Assembly: GCF_000422945.1 (NCBI RefSeq)
Contig: NZ_KE383964.1
Span: forward strand, 248,001-312,000
Source of the DNA: Daejeonella oryzae DSM 19973
Lineage (GTDB): Bacteria > Bacteroidota > Bacteroidia > Sphingobacteriales > Sphingobacteriaceae
Length of the DNA: 64,000 nucleotides
Direction: 5' to 3'
In this document: in pieces, positions 1 to 8,382 of the stretch
How the letters are laid out: every line of letters begins with the position of its first letter
How positions within the stretch are numbered: the stretch's first letter is position 1
Translations under genes and position numbers: made by a program
The notes under the pieces: generated by a model
The model's input: the letters and a program-made list of their open reading frames with translations, nothing else
Databases searched by the model: none
What the model was told of the DNA's origin: nothing

Positions 1-733
1 TAAAATGGATCGCTACACTGTAACTTATCGTGGCGATTCTACAGAAGGCGTGAATACATATTATCGGGTAAATTATCAGGTAATAGATGAAAAAACAGGT
101 AAGATAAAAGAGAATTTTGATCTCTATCCAAATGCGCAGCAAAATGCGAAGATGAAACAGATCATTGCCTCACCGGATACAAGACATTATCTGTTTCATG
201 ATATTTATACACACGTAAGCAGTGTTCCATTGAAAGAAGAAACACATGCCGATCATGAAGGACACACGGACGAAGAGAATTATGAAAAACCGGTTATTCA
301 TGAAGTTAACGTAGGAGATACGGTTCGCTATCGCGATGGATTTATGGTTGTAAAAGCCATTAACCGAAACGCCAGCATTCAAAATATTCCGGTTGCCAGT
401 GGCGATGTAGCTATCGGCATGCAGGTTGAAGTGAACACTGAGGGTAAAAAATATACTGCAGAGCCTGTGTATTTATTAAAAGGGGGCTCTCTGTATGATT
501 TCGGTAAAACTGTTGAAGAAGTTGGTTTGAAAGTAAGATTTACTAATGTATATCCAGACAGAGATAAATTGGAATTACAGGTTTATCAGAAACCCAAAGT
601 TGAAAAAACATGGATCGTGATGAAAGCCATCGAGTTTCCCTACATTAACCTGTTTTGGGGCGGTACTATAATCATGGTTGTTGGATTTTTACTTTCGATA
701 TTTAGAAGGAACAAGGAAAATAAAACTACCTGA
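1..733 (+). CDS. Cytochrome c assembly protein (CcmF/CcsA family), C-terminal fragment
   Basis: The reading frame is open through the left edge (the codon before the first ATG at 5 is AAA), so this is the 3' end of a longer gene. The visible 242 residues are a mostly soluble domain rich in beta-strand-like sequence, with an acidic His-rich linker near residues 80-97, followed by one membrane segment near residues 213-233 and a basic tail. From memory, Bacteroidota CcmF/CcsA proteins end with a VMKAIEFP-like motif, a final membrane helix and an RR tail, as seen here. Those proteins handle haem and ligate it to apocytochromes c at the outer face of the cytoplasmic membrane. The catalytic WWD region lies outside the window, so the family is inferred from the tail alone. 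Confidence 0.68.
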   Translation, partial: KMDRYTVTYRGDSTEGVNTYYRVNYQVIDEKTGKIKENFDLYPNAQQNAKMKQIIASPDTRHYLFHDIYTHVSSVPLKEETHADHEGHTDEENYEKPVIHEVNVGDTVRYRDGFMVVKAINRNASIQNIPVASGDVAIGMQVEVNTEGKKYTAEPVYLLKGGSLYDFGKTVEEVGLKVRFTNVYPDRDKLELQVYQKPKVEKTWIVMKAIEFPYINLFWGGTIIMVVGFLLSIFRRNKENKTT

Positions 734-802
734 TTTTCTTAGCTGATAATTCTTAGATCCAAAAAGGATAAAGATCGGCTGGATTACTACAATATTATTA
801 AG

Positions 803-1573
803 ATGAAAATTGTGCTTTTGGGAAGTGGAAATGTGGCCACACATCTGGGTCGCTCATTTAAAATGGCCGGTCAGGATATAGTGCAGGTTTACAGCCGCGA
901 ATTAGAAAATGCTTATCATCTTGCAGATTCATTAGCTGCCGAGGCGGTAGAAAAACTGGAAGACATTACCTCCACTGCTGACTTATATATTATTGCGGTA
1001 AAAGATGATGCTATCCGTGAAGTTGCCGCCGGTCTTTCATTAACAGATCAGCTGGTAATTCATACGTCCGGAACTACAGATATGAATATTCTGGATGGAA
1101 TATCTGACAGAATTGGAGTTTTTTATCCATTGCAAACTTTTTCTAAATCAAAGGCTGTTGATTTCAGACAAATTCCAATAGCTATAGAAGGAAATACGGA
1201 AGAAGTAACTTCAACTCTAAAGGGAATAGCAGACCGCTTGTCAGAAAAAGTGATCGAGTTAAATTCATTGGAAAGAAGAACATTGCACATCGCTGCTGTA
1301 TTTGCCTCAAATTTCAGCAACCACATGTATGCACTTGCCTCCAGGTTGTTGAAAACTCAAAATCTCAGTTTCGATGTGCTAAGACCATTAATTTTAGAAA
1401 CTGCATTAAAGGTGCAAACCAACGATCCGGCAGATATGCAAACCGGTCCGGCTGTTCGTAAAGACTACAATACACTTGAAAAGCAAAAAGAATTATTGCT
1501 TCAGGATGAATCAACTCTTGAATTGTATGAGAAAATAAGTCAGAGTATCATCAATTATGATAAGCAGGGCTAA
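803..1573 (+). CDS. Rossmann-fold DUF2520 oxidoreductase-like protein
   Basis: A 256-aa cytoplasmic protein. It opens with a dinucleotide-binding motif, GSGNVATHLG at residues 7-16, typical of NAD(P)-binding Rossmann domains, and has an IHTSGTT strand-turn near residue 86. The C-terminal half (about 130-250) is all-helical and matches the DUF2520 pattern, including the FASNFSNHMY and TGPAVRKD motifs. The family resembles F420/NADP oxidoreductases and ketopantoate reductase-like enzymes, but no substrate is established. It stands between the cytochrome c assembly gene and fdx on the same strand, and a redox role is plausible but not shown. Confidence 0.85.
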   Translation: MKIVLLGSGNVATHLGRSFKMAGQDIVQVYSRELENAYHLADSLAAEAVEKLEDITSTADLYIIAVKDDAIREVAAGLSLTDQLVIHTSGTTDMNILDGISDRIGVFYPLQTFSKSKAVDFRQIPIAIEGNTEEVTSTLKGIADRLSEKVIELNSLERRTLHIAAVFASNFSNHMYALASRLLKTQNLSFDVLRPLILETALKVQTNDPADMQTGPAVRKDYNTLEKQKELLLQDESTLELYEKISQSIINYDKQG

Positions 1574-1606
1574 CGACCCCGTTAAATTTGTTAATTTTGC
1601 GGCATA

Positions 1607-1939
1607 ATGAGTATTTATAAGATAAAAATCAATTTCGAGGAAGCGGGAAAAGAATCTGTGGAATTGCCTATTAGCCAGAACGAATCTGTTTTAGATGTTT
1701 GCCTTGATAATGGTATAGAATTACAGCATAATTGTGGCGGTGTTTGCGGATGCAGTACCTGCCATGTTTATGTGAATCAGGGCATGGATAATCTTCAGGA
1801 AATTTCAGATAAGGAAGAAGATTTTATTGACCGGGCAGTTAATCCACGTATCACTTCCAGGCTGGGTTGCCAATGCGTAGTGGTCGATGGAGATATTGAA
1901 GTAACCTTACCGGATCAAAACCAATTTTTAGGTCACTAA
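1607..1939 (+). CDS. fdx: Adrenodoxin-type 2Fe-2S ferredoxin
   Basis: A 110-aa soluble electron carrier. The cluster ligands are clear: Cys43, Cys49 and Cys52 in the C-x5-C-x2-C loop, and Cys88 about 35 residues later. This is the spacing of the adrenodoxin/Isc ferredoxin class rather than plant-type ferredoxins. Isc-type Fdx supplies electrons for [2Fe-2S] assembly on the scaffold protein. The next gene is iscX, an order also found at the end of the E. coli isc operon, which supports a role in Fe-S biogenesis. Two TAnnTTTG-like elements (1583-1590 and 1592-1599) lie just upstream; the second would leave almost no 5' leader, but no -33 element is evident. Confidence 0.93.
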   Translation: MSIYKIKINFEEAGKESVELPISQNESVLDVCLDNGIELQHNCGGVCGCSTCHVYVNQGMDNLQEISDKEEDFIDRAVNPRITSRLGCQCVVVDGDIEVTLPDQNQFLGH

Positions 1940-1981
1940 CCATCGTTTTACCAATATATTATAACCTAATTTACTAGCCAT

Positions 1982-2227
1982 ATGACTCAAAATAAATTTG
2001 AATTGCCTATTTATTGGAAAGATCATGAAGATATTGCCATGGGACTTTATGAGAAGTTTGGTGATGAATTCGGAGAATCAAAAATATATCGTATTCGTTT
2101 TACCGAATTAGTAGAATGGGTACTTACTTTGCCACATTTTGCAGGAACTCGTGAAGAATGTAATGAAGGCCATTTAGAGCAGATTCAATCTGCATGGGTT
2201 TATGAATGGCGTGATAATCAGAATTAA
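1982..2227 (+). CDS. iscX: Fe-S assembly protein IscX
   Basis: An 81-aa acidic protein with the IscX/YfhJ pattern: an N-terminal YWKDHEDIAMGL helix, a central RIRFTELVEWV helix, and a C-terminal EIQSAW-like motif (here HLEQIQSAWVYEW). IscX binds the cysteine desulfurase IscS and iron and modulates the rate of cluster assembly. The length equals the family norm (about 66-80 aa). It follows fdx by 42 bp on the same strand. The scaffold, desulfurase and HscA are not in this window; hscB is 34 kb away. Confidence 0.9.
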   Translation: MTQNKFELPIYWKDHEDIAMGLYEKFGDEFGESKIYRIRFTELVEWVLTLPHFAGTREECNEGHLEQIQSAWVYEWRDNQN

Positions 2228-2272
2228 TCAGCAGTAATGAATGTAAATCATTCCACTAAACTTCCTGTTTAA

Positions 2273-2806
2273 ATGGTGCTCGAAAAATTTAAATTCATCA
2301 AAGCATTCGTATTTGATGTGGATGGTGTTCTTACCGATGGGATAGTTCATGTAACCGAAAGTGGTGAGCAGTTGCGCCAGTTTAATATTAAAGATGGTTA
2401 TGCGTTACAACTCGCCATAAAACGGGGTTTCAAAATTGCTGTTATTTCTGGTGGGCATTCACAGGGTGTAAAGATTCGTCTTAATGGTTTAGGCATCGAT
2501 GAGGTTTTTTTAGGAGCCGATTCAAAAACTGAAATATATTCAGAATTCCTTTCCAAAAATTCGCTGTCAGCTGAACAGGTAATGTATATGGGAGATGATA
2601 TTCCTGATTTGCCCCCCATGCAAATGGCTGGTATACCGGTTTGTCCTGCAGATGCTGTATCAGAAATTAAAGAAATCTCACTTTACATTTCTCACAGAGA
2701 CGGTGGTAAAGGCTGTGTAAGAGATGTAATTGAAAAGGTTTTAAAGCTCCAGAATAAATGGATGAATGAAACTCCATCTGCTAAAGATGGCTTACCTTCT
2801 TCCTGA
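2273..2806 (+). CDS. kdsC: HAD-IIIA phosphatase, KdsC-like (KDO-8-phosphate phosphatase)
   Basis: A 177-aa HAD-superfamily hydrolase without a cap domain. The nucleophile motif is FVFDVDGVLTDG (Asp14 and Asp16), motif II lies near AVISGG, and motif III/IV is MYMGDDIPDLP. These features and the length match KdsC, which removes phosphate from 3-deoxy-D-manno-octulosonate 8-phosphate in lipid A/KDO synthesis and acts as a tetramer. YrbI-type sugar phosphatases cannot be separated from KdsC by eye. It starts an apparent run kdsC-maf-membrane protein, 18 bp before maf. Confidence 0.85.
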   Translation: MVLEKFKFIKAFVFDVDGVLTDGIVHVTESGEQLRQFNIKDGYALQLAIKRGFKIAVISGGHSQGVKIRLNGLGIDEVFLGADSKTEIYSEFLSKNSLSAEQVMYMGDDIPDLPPMQMAGIPVCPADAVSEIKEISLYISHRDGGKGCVRDVIEKVLKLQNKWMNETPSAKDGLPSS

Positions 2807-2824
2807 AAATTTTAAAATTTCTTT

Positions 2825-3400
2825 ATGATCAAAAACATACCTCCGGTTATTCTGGCTTCAAAATCTCCACGCCGTCAGGAACTTCTAAAATTAATGGGAA
2901 TTGATTTTCGGGTAGTTTTGAAAGAGGTAGATGAATCTTTTCCAGAAGAACTTTCTCCTGAAGAAATTGCGATATTTATTTCTGAGCAAAAAGCGAAAGC
3001 ATTTGATGAAACAATCAGCAATGAAATTGTAATTACGGCTGATACATTGGTTTGTATTGACGGGCGGATTTTGGGCAAACCGGAAAATGCTGAGCATGCA
3101 TTTGAAATATTATCTGCATTATCAGGTAATATGCACCAGGTAATCACCGCTGTAAGTTTGCTGAAAAATCACAAAATTCACAGCTTTTATGAAGTTTCTG
3201 AAGTTTATTTCAAAGCACTTACTCCAGAACAGATCAGATATTATATCTCAACAGGTCAGCCAATGGATAAAGCCGGGGCGTACGGTATACAGGAATGGAT
3301 TGGCTTAATAGGTATTGAAAAAATTGTTGGATCATATACCAATGTAGTTGGGTTGCCCACAGAACGGCTGTTTGCAGAATTGAACATTCTGGCGGACTAA
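2825..3400 (+). CDS. maf: Maf-family nucleoside triphosphate pyrophosphatase
   Basis: A 191-aa cytoplasmic protein starting with the substrate-binding signature LASKSPRRQELL (residues about 9-20). It also has the ADTLV motif carrying the catalytic Asp, a GKP loop, and the KAGAYGIQ motif near residue 150. Maf proteins hydrolyse non-canonical or damaged NTPs to NMP and pyrophosphate; the name comes from effects of overexpression on septum formation. Its stop codon is followed with no gap by a TTG-start membrane protein gene, which suggests co-transcription. Confidence 0.93.
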   Translation: MIKNIPPVILASKSPRRQELLKLMGIDFRVVLKEVDESFPEELSPEEIAIFISEQKAKAFDETISNEIVITADTLVCIDGRILGKPENAEHAFEILSALSGNMHQVITAVSLLKNHKIHSFYEVSEVYFKALTPEQIRYYISTGQPMDKAGAYGIQEWIGLIGIEKIVGSYTNVVGLPTERLFAELNILAD

Positions 3401-4105
3401 TTGAAAATCAGATTTCATTATATGGATGATATAATACAAAAAACAGGAAAGCTGAAAAAAGCAACCTTGCTTTTCCCTTTATTAATTTTTTCCTTCCTTA
3501 TCATATTATTTATTAATAAGTCAGTATACCTTTCTGTTCTGCAGGAAGACGGAATAGCTGAATGGCTGACTTTTGTTTGTTTACTTATTTCCGGAATTAT
3601 TTCGCTTTTAATTGCCATCCGGATTAAAAAAAAGTATCACTATTTTCATTGGTTTTTCATCTTATTTTTTGCATTTAATGTATTTGCCGGTCTCGAAGAA
3701 ATCAGCTATGGACAACGGGTTTTCGGTATGGAAACCACAGGTGTATTTGCTAAATACAGTGATCAGAATGAAATAAATCTGCATAATACTTTGCAGGGAA
3801 TGTTTAAGATGAAAACAAAACACGTGGCTTTATATGCTTTATTTATTTACGGAGTCATTCTTCCCTGGATGATTAGTAAGGGAAAATTTGCCTGGATAAA
3901 GAAAAGTCAAATAATAGTTCCACCGGCCTATCTAAGTATGGGATTTATTTTGGGCACCATCATGATGCTTGATTTTATTACCGGCCGGGAAGAAGAAATC
4001 GGAGAATTTATTTATAGTATCTGTTTTGTTTTTTTTATGCTTCATTATAATAATGTAAGCAAATATACCTCTGATTTTACTACTCAAAATCAATTAAGTA
4101 AATGA
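3401..4105 (+). CDS. Unrecognised multi-spanning membrane protein
   Basis: A 234-aa protein with about six predicted membrane segments (residues roughly 22-40, 46-68, 76-96, 145-162, 172-192 and 205-222). Between segments three and four is a conserved-looking polar loop, GLEEISYGQRVFG, followed by an NLHNTLQG stretch, which could form a site at the membrane face. I do not recognise a named family. The frame can start at TTG 3401, directly after the maf stop, or at ATG 3422 seven codons later; no ribosome-binding site decides between them. Its 3' end overlaps the convergent Ppx/GppA gene by 16 bp. Confidence 0.75.
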   Translation: MKIRFHYMDDIIQKTGKLKKATLLFPLLIFSFLIILFINKSVYLSVLQEDGIAEWLTFVCLLISGIISLLIAIRIKKKYHYFHWFFILFFAFNVFAGLEEISYGQRVFGMETTGVFAKYSDQNEINLHNTLQGMFKMKTKHVALYALFIYGVILPWMISKGKFAWIKKSQIIVPPAYLSMGFILGTIMMLDFITGREEEIGEFIYSICFVFFMLHYNNVSKYTSDFTTQNQLSK

Positions 4106-5013
4106 AATAAGGCTCCTTCCTTTAAGGCATAAGCAGAAAGTTTTAATTGGGTAAGTTGTAGTTTATCTAAAATATAAAGCGTTAATACAGTTGAAACAAT
4201 AATCATGTCTACTCTCACAGGAATTATTGCGGGATTTGAAGCCCGCTGATTATGGGTACTCCTGAGTAATTCTGAAGCCATTTCCTTAAACTGCCCTACA
4301 TTCATTTCAAATTCCTTTTGATAATGAGGGTTCTCTTCTTTCGCAAATTTTCGGGCAAGTAATTCTGCGAATGTCTCGAAAGCTCCCGATGAGCCTATCA
4401 ACAATTGAGGAGAATGTAAAGCGCATTCTTTCTGAAGTTCAACCAGAATTTCGTCAAGATGGTTTTGAATGGTCTTAATTTCATCCGGGCTTATAGGATC
4501 ACTGCGATGATATAAGGCCATCAATTTGGCGGCACCTATCGGATAACTTTTTTTCCAGATTAAGCCGGTAGAATTGCAGATGATAAACTCAACACTTCCG
4601 CCTCCTATATCCATAATAAGGCACTTTTCAGATTTTAGATTCAGACCCCATTTAACTCCTGTGTAAATGAGTTCTGCTTCTTCATTTCCGTTAACTATGT
4701 TAATCTTTAAACCTGTTTCGGTATAAACTCGGTCGATAAACTTTTGACCGTTAGAGGCGGATCTGACAGCTGCCGTAGCAATTATTTTAATGCTTGAAAT
4801 CTGATGATCTTCGATAATACCTTTAAATTTTTTGATTGCAGCAATCCCTCTTTCTATTGCCGCATCCGTCAAAATTCCTTTTGTAATTCCGCCTTCTCCT
4901 AACTTAACCGGGATTGTTTCCTGATGTAAAAAGTTATAGATGCCGGAACTTCTACCTTCAGCAATTAAAAGATGAAAAGTATTGGTCCCGATATCTATAA
5001 CTGCTGCTTTCAT
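4090..5013 (-). CDS. Ppx/GppA family phosphatase (exopolyphosphatase-like)
   Basis: A 307-aa protein of the sugar kinase/actin ATPase fold. It carries the two phosphate-binding loops of the family: IDIGTNTFHLL at residues 6-16 and MDIGGGSVEF near residue 138. The length equals the core Ppx/GppA domain alone, without the C-terminal HD-like domain of E. coli Ppx or GppA. Family members cleave polyphosphate or convert pppGpp to ppGpp; sequence alone does not tell which. It is the last gene of a minus-strand run behind the NatA/NatB-like ABC exporter, 15 bp after the permease gene. Confidence 0.88.
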   Translation of the reverse strand: MKAAVIDIGTNTFHLLIAEGRSSGIYNFLHQETIPVKLGEGGITKGILTDAAIERGIAAIKKFKGIIEDHQISSIKIIATAAVRSASNGQKFIDRVYTETGLKINIVNGNEEAELIYTGVKWGLNLKSEKCLIMDIGGGSVEFIICNSTGLIWKKSYPIGAAKLMALYHRSDPISPDEIKTIQNHLDEILVELQKECALHSPQLLIGSSGAFETFAELLARKFAKEENPHYQKEFEMNVGQFKEMASELLRSTHNQRASNPAIIPVRVDMIIVSTVLTLYILDKLQLTQLKLSAYALKEGALFHLLN

Positions 5014-5028
5014 TGATTAATATTTTAA

Positions 5029-6345
5029 TTACTCTTTATACATAAACCATTTCGCTATTTCTTTATAGCTGGTTTTCTTACCATACATTAAAATTCCTAC
5101 CCGGTAAATACGTGAAGCAACCCATGTGGTAAATATGAAGCCAGCAACCAGCAACGCCATTGATAAAGCCAATTCCCAAACCGGAACTCCAAAAGGAATT
5201 CGGATCATCATTGCTATTGGAGATGTAAATGGAATCATCGAAAGCCAGAAGGAGAGAGGACTATCCGGATTATTGACGATAAAATTCATCCCTATAATAA
5301 AAGTAAAAATGAGAGGAAGCGTAATGGGCAGCATGAATTGCTGCGTTTCTGTTTCATTGTCAACAGCCGAACCCACTGCGGCAAATAGTGCACTGTAAAT
5401 TAAATAACCACCTAAAAAATAAAACAGGAAAGTAGTAAGGATGTAGGGAAAATCTACCGTATCTGCTGCTTTGGAAAAGTTTAAAAATGCATCTGCCCGC
5501 CCGTCGCTTTGCTGTAAAGCCTGGTCCGGATTGTTTTTCATCTGTTCAATCTTTTCTTTACTTGAATCCGATTTTAAAATGAGCGTTCCCGCTACTGTTG
5601 CCAGTCCGACAGAAAGTATGATCCACAATAAAAACTGTGTTAAACCAACCATTCCAATTCCTAAAATTTTTCCCAGCATGAGCTGAAAAGGTTTAACGGA
5701 GGATACAATAACCTCAATAATACGGGTAGTTTTTTCTTCTATAACTCCCCGCATAACCTGCGTTCCATAAATAAATAATGAAATATAGATTAAAAATGCG
5801 GCGACAAATCCTACTACAAAAGTAGCACCTACGCTGGCATCTTTCTCGCCTTCAGCAGTTAATTGCTTTGCGCTGATGGATACCTTTGCTTTGGTTTTAT
5901 TAATAATGGCGGTGTCAATACCAGCTTCTATTAATCTTTTATTCTGAAGAACAGTTGCCATCTGACCTTCAATATCTCCCAGAATGGTTAAACCTGGTTT
6001 TTTTTCAGAAATAATTTCTATGCTATTTTTTGCCTCGTAGCTTTTAGGAATGTATAATAAAAAATCAGCATCTGATTTTAAAAGATCCTCCTTTGCCTGA
6101 TTATAAGAGCCACTTATATATTTAAAATCTAAGTTTTTCTTATTCTGAAGATTGTTGGCAAACACTCCGGATTCATCCAGTACGCGAATGTTTTTTATAT
6201 CATCGTCACCTTTTATGAAGATAAAAATAACCACCGCATACATAGCTATAAACAGTGTAGGCACCAGGAAAGTCATCAGTAAAAATGATTTCTTTTTAAC
6301 CCTGCTAAAATATTCTCTCTGTATAATGAGTAAGATTTTATTCAT
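5029..6345 (-). CDS. ABC-2 type transporter permease (NatB-like)
   Basis: A 438-aa membrane protein. One N-terminal helix (about 22-44) is followed by a large extracytoplasmic domain (about 45-170). Then come five or six helices (about 172-195, 223-252, 301-325, 335-357, 368-388 and 392-412). This is the NatB/ABC-2 permease layout, in which the permease pairs with a separately encoded ATPase. The ATPase gene lies 6 bp upstream, so the two are translated together. NatAB exports sodium in Bacillus, but relatives export other substrates, so the cargo is unknown. Confidence 0.88.
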   Translation of the reverse strand: MNKILLIIQREYFSRVKKKSFLLMTFLVPTLFIAMYAVVIFIFIKGDDDIKNIRVLDESGVFANNLQNKKNLDFKYISGSYNQAKEDLLKSDADFLLYIPKSYEAKNSIEIISEKKPGLTILGDIEGQMATVLQNKRLIEAGIDTAIINKTKAKVSISAKQLTAEGEKDASVGATFVVGFVAAFLIYISLFIYGTQVMRGVIEEKTTRIIEVIVSSVKPFQLMLGKILGIGMVGLTQFLLWIILSVGLATVAGTLILKSDSSKEKIEQMKNNPDQALQQSDGRADAFLNFSKAADTVDFPYILTTFLFYFLGGYLIYSALFAAVGSAVDNETETQQFMLPITLPLIFTFIIGMNFIVNNPDSPLSFWLSMIPFTSPIAMMIRIPFGVPVWELALSMALLVAGFIFTTWVASRIYRVGILMYGKKTSYKEIAKWFMYKE

Positions 6346-6351
6346 AATTTG

Positions 6352-7260
6352 CTAATTAAGAGTTGTTACATTTTGAATGAAAATATCATTGATACTTGGT
6401 ATCACTTCGTTCATCTGAGTAATCTGAACTTTTGGAATAAGATAGGCTAAAACATCATTTGAGTTCCTGCTATCGTTGATCTTTATCGTTATTTGTGTTC
6501 CTTCTTCAACCTCTTTTTGTTCAAGAATTTCAAAGATTTCTGTTTCAAGATTAAGGTCGCTGTTATGAGCAGAAAACTCTATCCGGTACGTATTATTGCG
6601 GTACGAATTCTTGATATCTTTTACCCGCCCGTCTAGTATTTTATGAGATTTATGAATGAGGGCAATATTGTCACACAGTTTCTCTACAGATTCCATACGG
6701 TGGGTAGAGAAAATAATGGTAGCGCCATTTTTATTCAGATCCAATATTTCTTTGGTAATGATTTCGACATTTACCGGATCAAACCCTGAAAATGGCTCAT
6801 CCAGAATAATTAATTGGGGATCATGAACAATAGTGGCCACAAACTGAACTTTTTGCTGCATCCCTTTACTCAAATCCTCAACCTTCTTTTTCCACCAGGT
6901 TTCCATTGACATTTTCTCAAACCAGTATTTTATCTTTTTGGTGGCCTCACTTTTTGACATACCTTTTAATTGGGCGAGGTATAACATTTGTTCGCCGATC
7001 TCCATTTTTTTATAAAGTCCGCGTTCTTCGGGCAAATAACCAATTTGAGAGATATGCGAAGAGTTTAATTTTTCACCATTGATGAGAATTTCACCTGAGT
7101 CCGGAGCAGTTATTTGATTAATAATCCGGATAAGAGAAGTTTTGCCTGCTCCATTAGGACCTAAAAGCCCAAAAATAGAGCCTTTTTCAATTTCAATACT
7201 CACATCATCTAAGGCACGATGATTAGCATATTGCTTTACAATATTTCGTATACTGAGCAT
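6352..7260 (-). CDS. ABC transporter ATP-binding protein (NatA-like)
   Basis: A 302-aa ATPase. Walker A is GPNGAGKTS near residues 34-42, the signature motif is LSKGMQQKV (a drug/Na-exporter style variant), Walker B is LIILDEPFSGFDP, and the switch His is in STHRMES. The region after about residue 215 matches the DUF4162 C-terminal domain common in NatA-type exporters. It is the first gene of the run ATPase-permease-Ppx/GppA. No substrate can be assigned. Confidence 0.92.
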   Translation of the reverse strand: MLSIRNIVKQYANHRALDDVSIEIEKGSIFGLLGPNGAGKTSLIRIINQITAPDSGEILINGEKLNSSHISQIGYLPEERGLYKKMEIGEQMLYLAQLKGMSKSEATKKIKYWFEKMSMETWWKKKVEDLSKGMQQKVQFVATIVHDPQLIILDEPFSGFDPVNVEIITKEILDLNKNGATIIFSTHRMESVEKLCDNIALIHKSHKILDGRVKDIKNSYRNNTYRIEFSAHNSDLNLETEIFEILEQKEVEEGTQITIKINDSRNSNDVLAYLIPKVQITQMNEVIPSINDIFIQNVTTLN

Positions 7261-7340
7261 AAAGTTTTGAGTTGTTTAAGTAGTTTTTGATTTTAGATTA
7301 ATTTTATTTTGATAAGTTACAGCATTGGAAATAATATTAG

Positions 7341-8093
7341 CTATACAATTCTTAAAATTCTGATGATTTCAGATGGCTGTCTCCATTCAAATATTCGTAT
7401 TATTTTGAGTGTTAAATGGAGCCATTTTCCTGGAAATGAAATGCAATTTCCTAAATAAGAAATTTTCTTATCCCTTTCAGCTATACATTGCACATATGCT
7501 TTACCTGTTTTGCCGGCCAGCTCAGTCGCAAATATCCATGCACCTTCCCGTGCTGTTTTAATACTAAATTGAACAAGCATTTCGTCATAATTCTTTTTGT
7601 GAAGATTAAGCAGGCGTATAGCAGGTGAAACTTTTCCTAAATTTTCCTCAACTTTACTGATCATGTCATTAAGGATATTATTTATACTGTTGAAATCCTG
7701 CCGTATATTTTGAAATGAATCATTTTGCATGGTTTCAACAGTGGCTATGCCTAAATCTAAATTGATGTGTGCATTTATTCCAAGCAGCAGATGCTGAATA
7801 ACAATGGGCTGAGGTAAAGTAGCAGTTCTAAAAACTATTTCCCAGGAAGCAGTTACTTGCTCAGATTTTTTCCAGGAATAATAAGCTTCAATAAACCTCT
7901 GTGCAAAAACGATATCCAGTTTTTCCATTCGTATGCAATCCTGGAAACTTTTTTTTGAAATTTCTTCTTTAACCCGGCAGGTAACTTTCAAATAGAGAAT
8001 AGCAAAGTAACCAATGCGGCTATTAGATTGAACGCAATTTTCTATGATAGTTTCTAACTCAAAAATTATCTCATCTATGTTAGTGTAGGTCAT
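7341..8093 (-). CDS. DUF5995 family protein
   Basis: A 250-aa soluble, helix-rich protein with no signal peptide. The central motif HLLLGINAHINLDLGIA (residues about 102-118) is the hallmark I associate with DUF5995, a bacterial family of unknown function. Two His residues and an Asp in that motif could bind metal or act in catalysis, which is inference only. It lies on the same strand as the NatA-like gene but is separated from it by 80 bp, and it diverges from the peptidase gene at 8383. Confidence 0.78.
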   Translation of the reverse strand: MTYTNIDEIIFELETIIENCVQSNSRIGYFAILYLKVTCRVKEEISKKSFQDCIRMEKLDIVFAQRFIEAYYSWKKSEQVTASWEIVFRTATLPQPIVIQHLLLGINAHINLDLGIATVETMQNDSFQNIRQDFNSINNILNDMISKVEENLGKVSPAIRLLNLHKKNYDEMLVQFSIKTAREGAWIFATELAGKTGKAYVQCIAERDKKISYLGNCISFPGKWLHLTLKIIRIFEWRQPSEIIRILRIV

Positions 8094-8382
8094 AAATCAT
8101 AGATATTAAATTGCACAATAAGGTAACAAAAAATCAACTTGCTAAGAGCCTCATGAGGTGGATATTCTCAATTTATAAAGTTTAATTCAGTTTTATTTCG
8201 CCAGTACTTAAAAAATTATTTTGTAAAAATCAGTTTTTCCGGATAGGTCATTTAAAGCCAGTTTCTAGTTTATCCAGAATTTCACATGTATGTACATTAT
8301 ATTGTTTTACAGGCTTTTACACAAATAAATTTCTTATTTATTTGTAAATTAATGATTATAAATTATTGCTTAAACAAAGGCT
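8094..8382. promoter_or_regulatory. Divergent intergenic region with inverted repeats
   Basis: A 289-bp AT-rich region between the DUF5995 gene and the peptidase gene. It holds a perfect 10-bp inverted repeat, ACAAATAAAT/ATTTATTTGT, at 8321-8345 with a 5-base spacer, 37 bp before the peptidase ATG. An 8-bp palindrome, ATGTACAT, lies near 8289-8296. Either could be an operator or an RNA hairpin in the peptidase leader. No convincing small gene is present. Confidence 0.4.
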
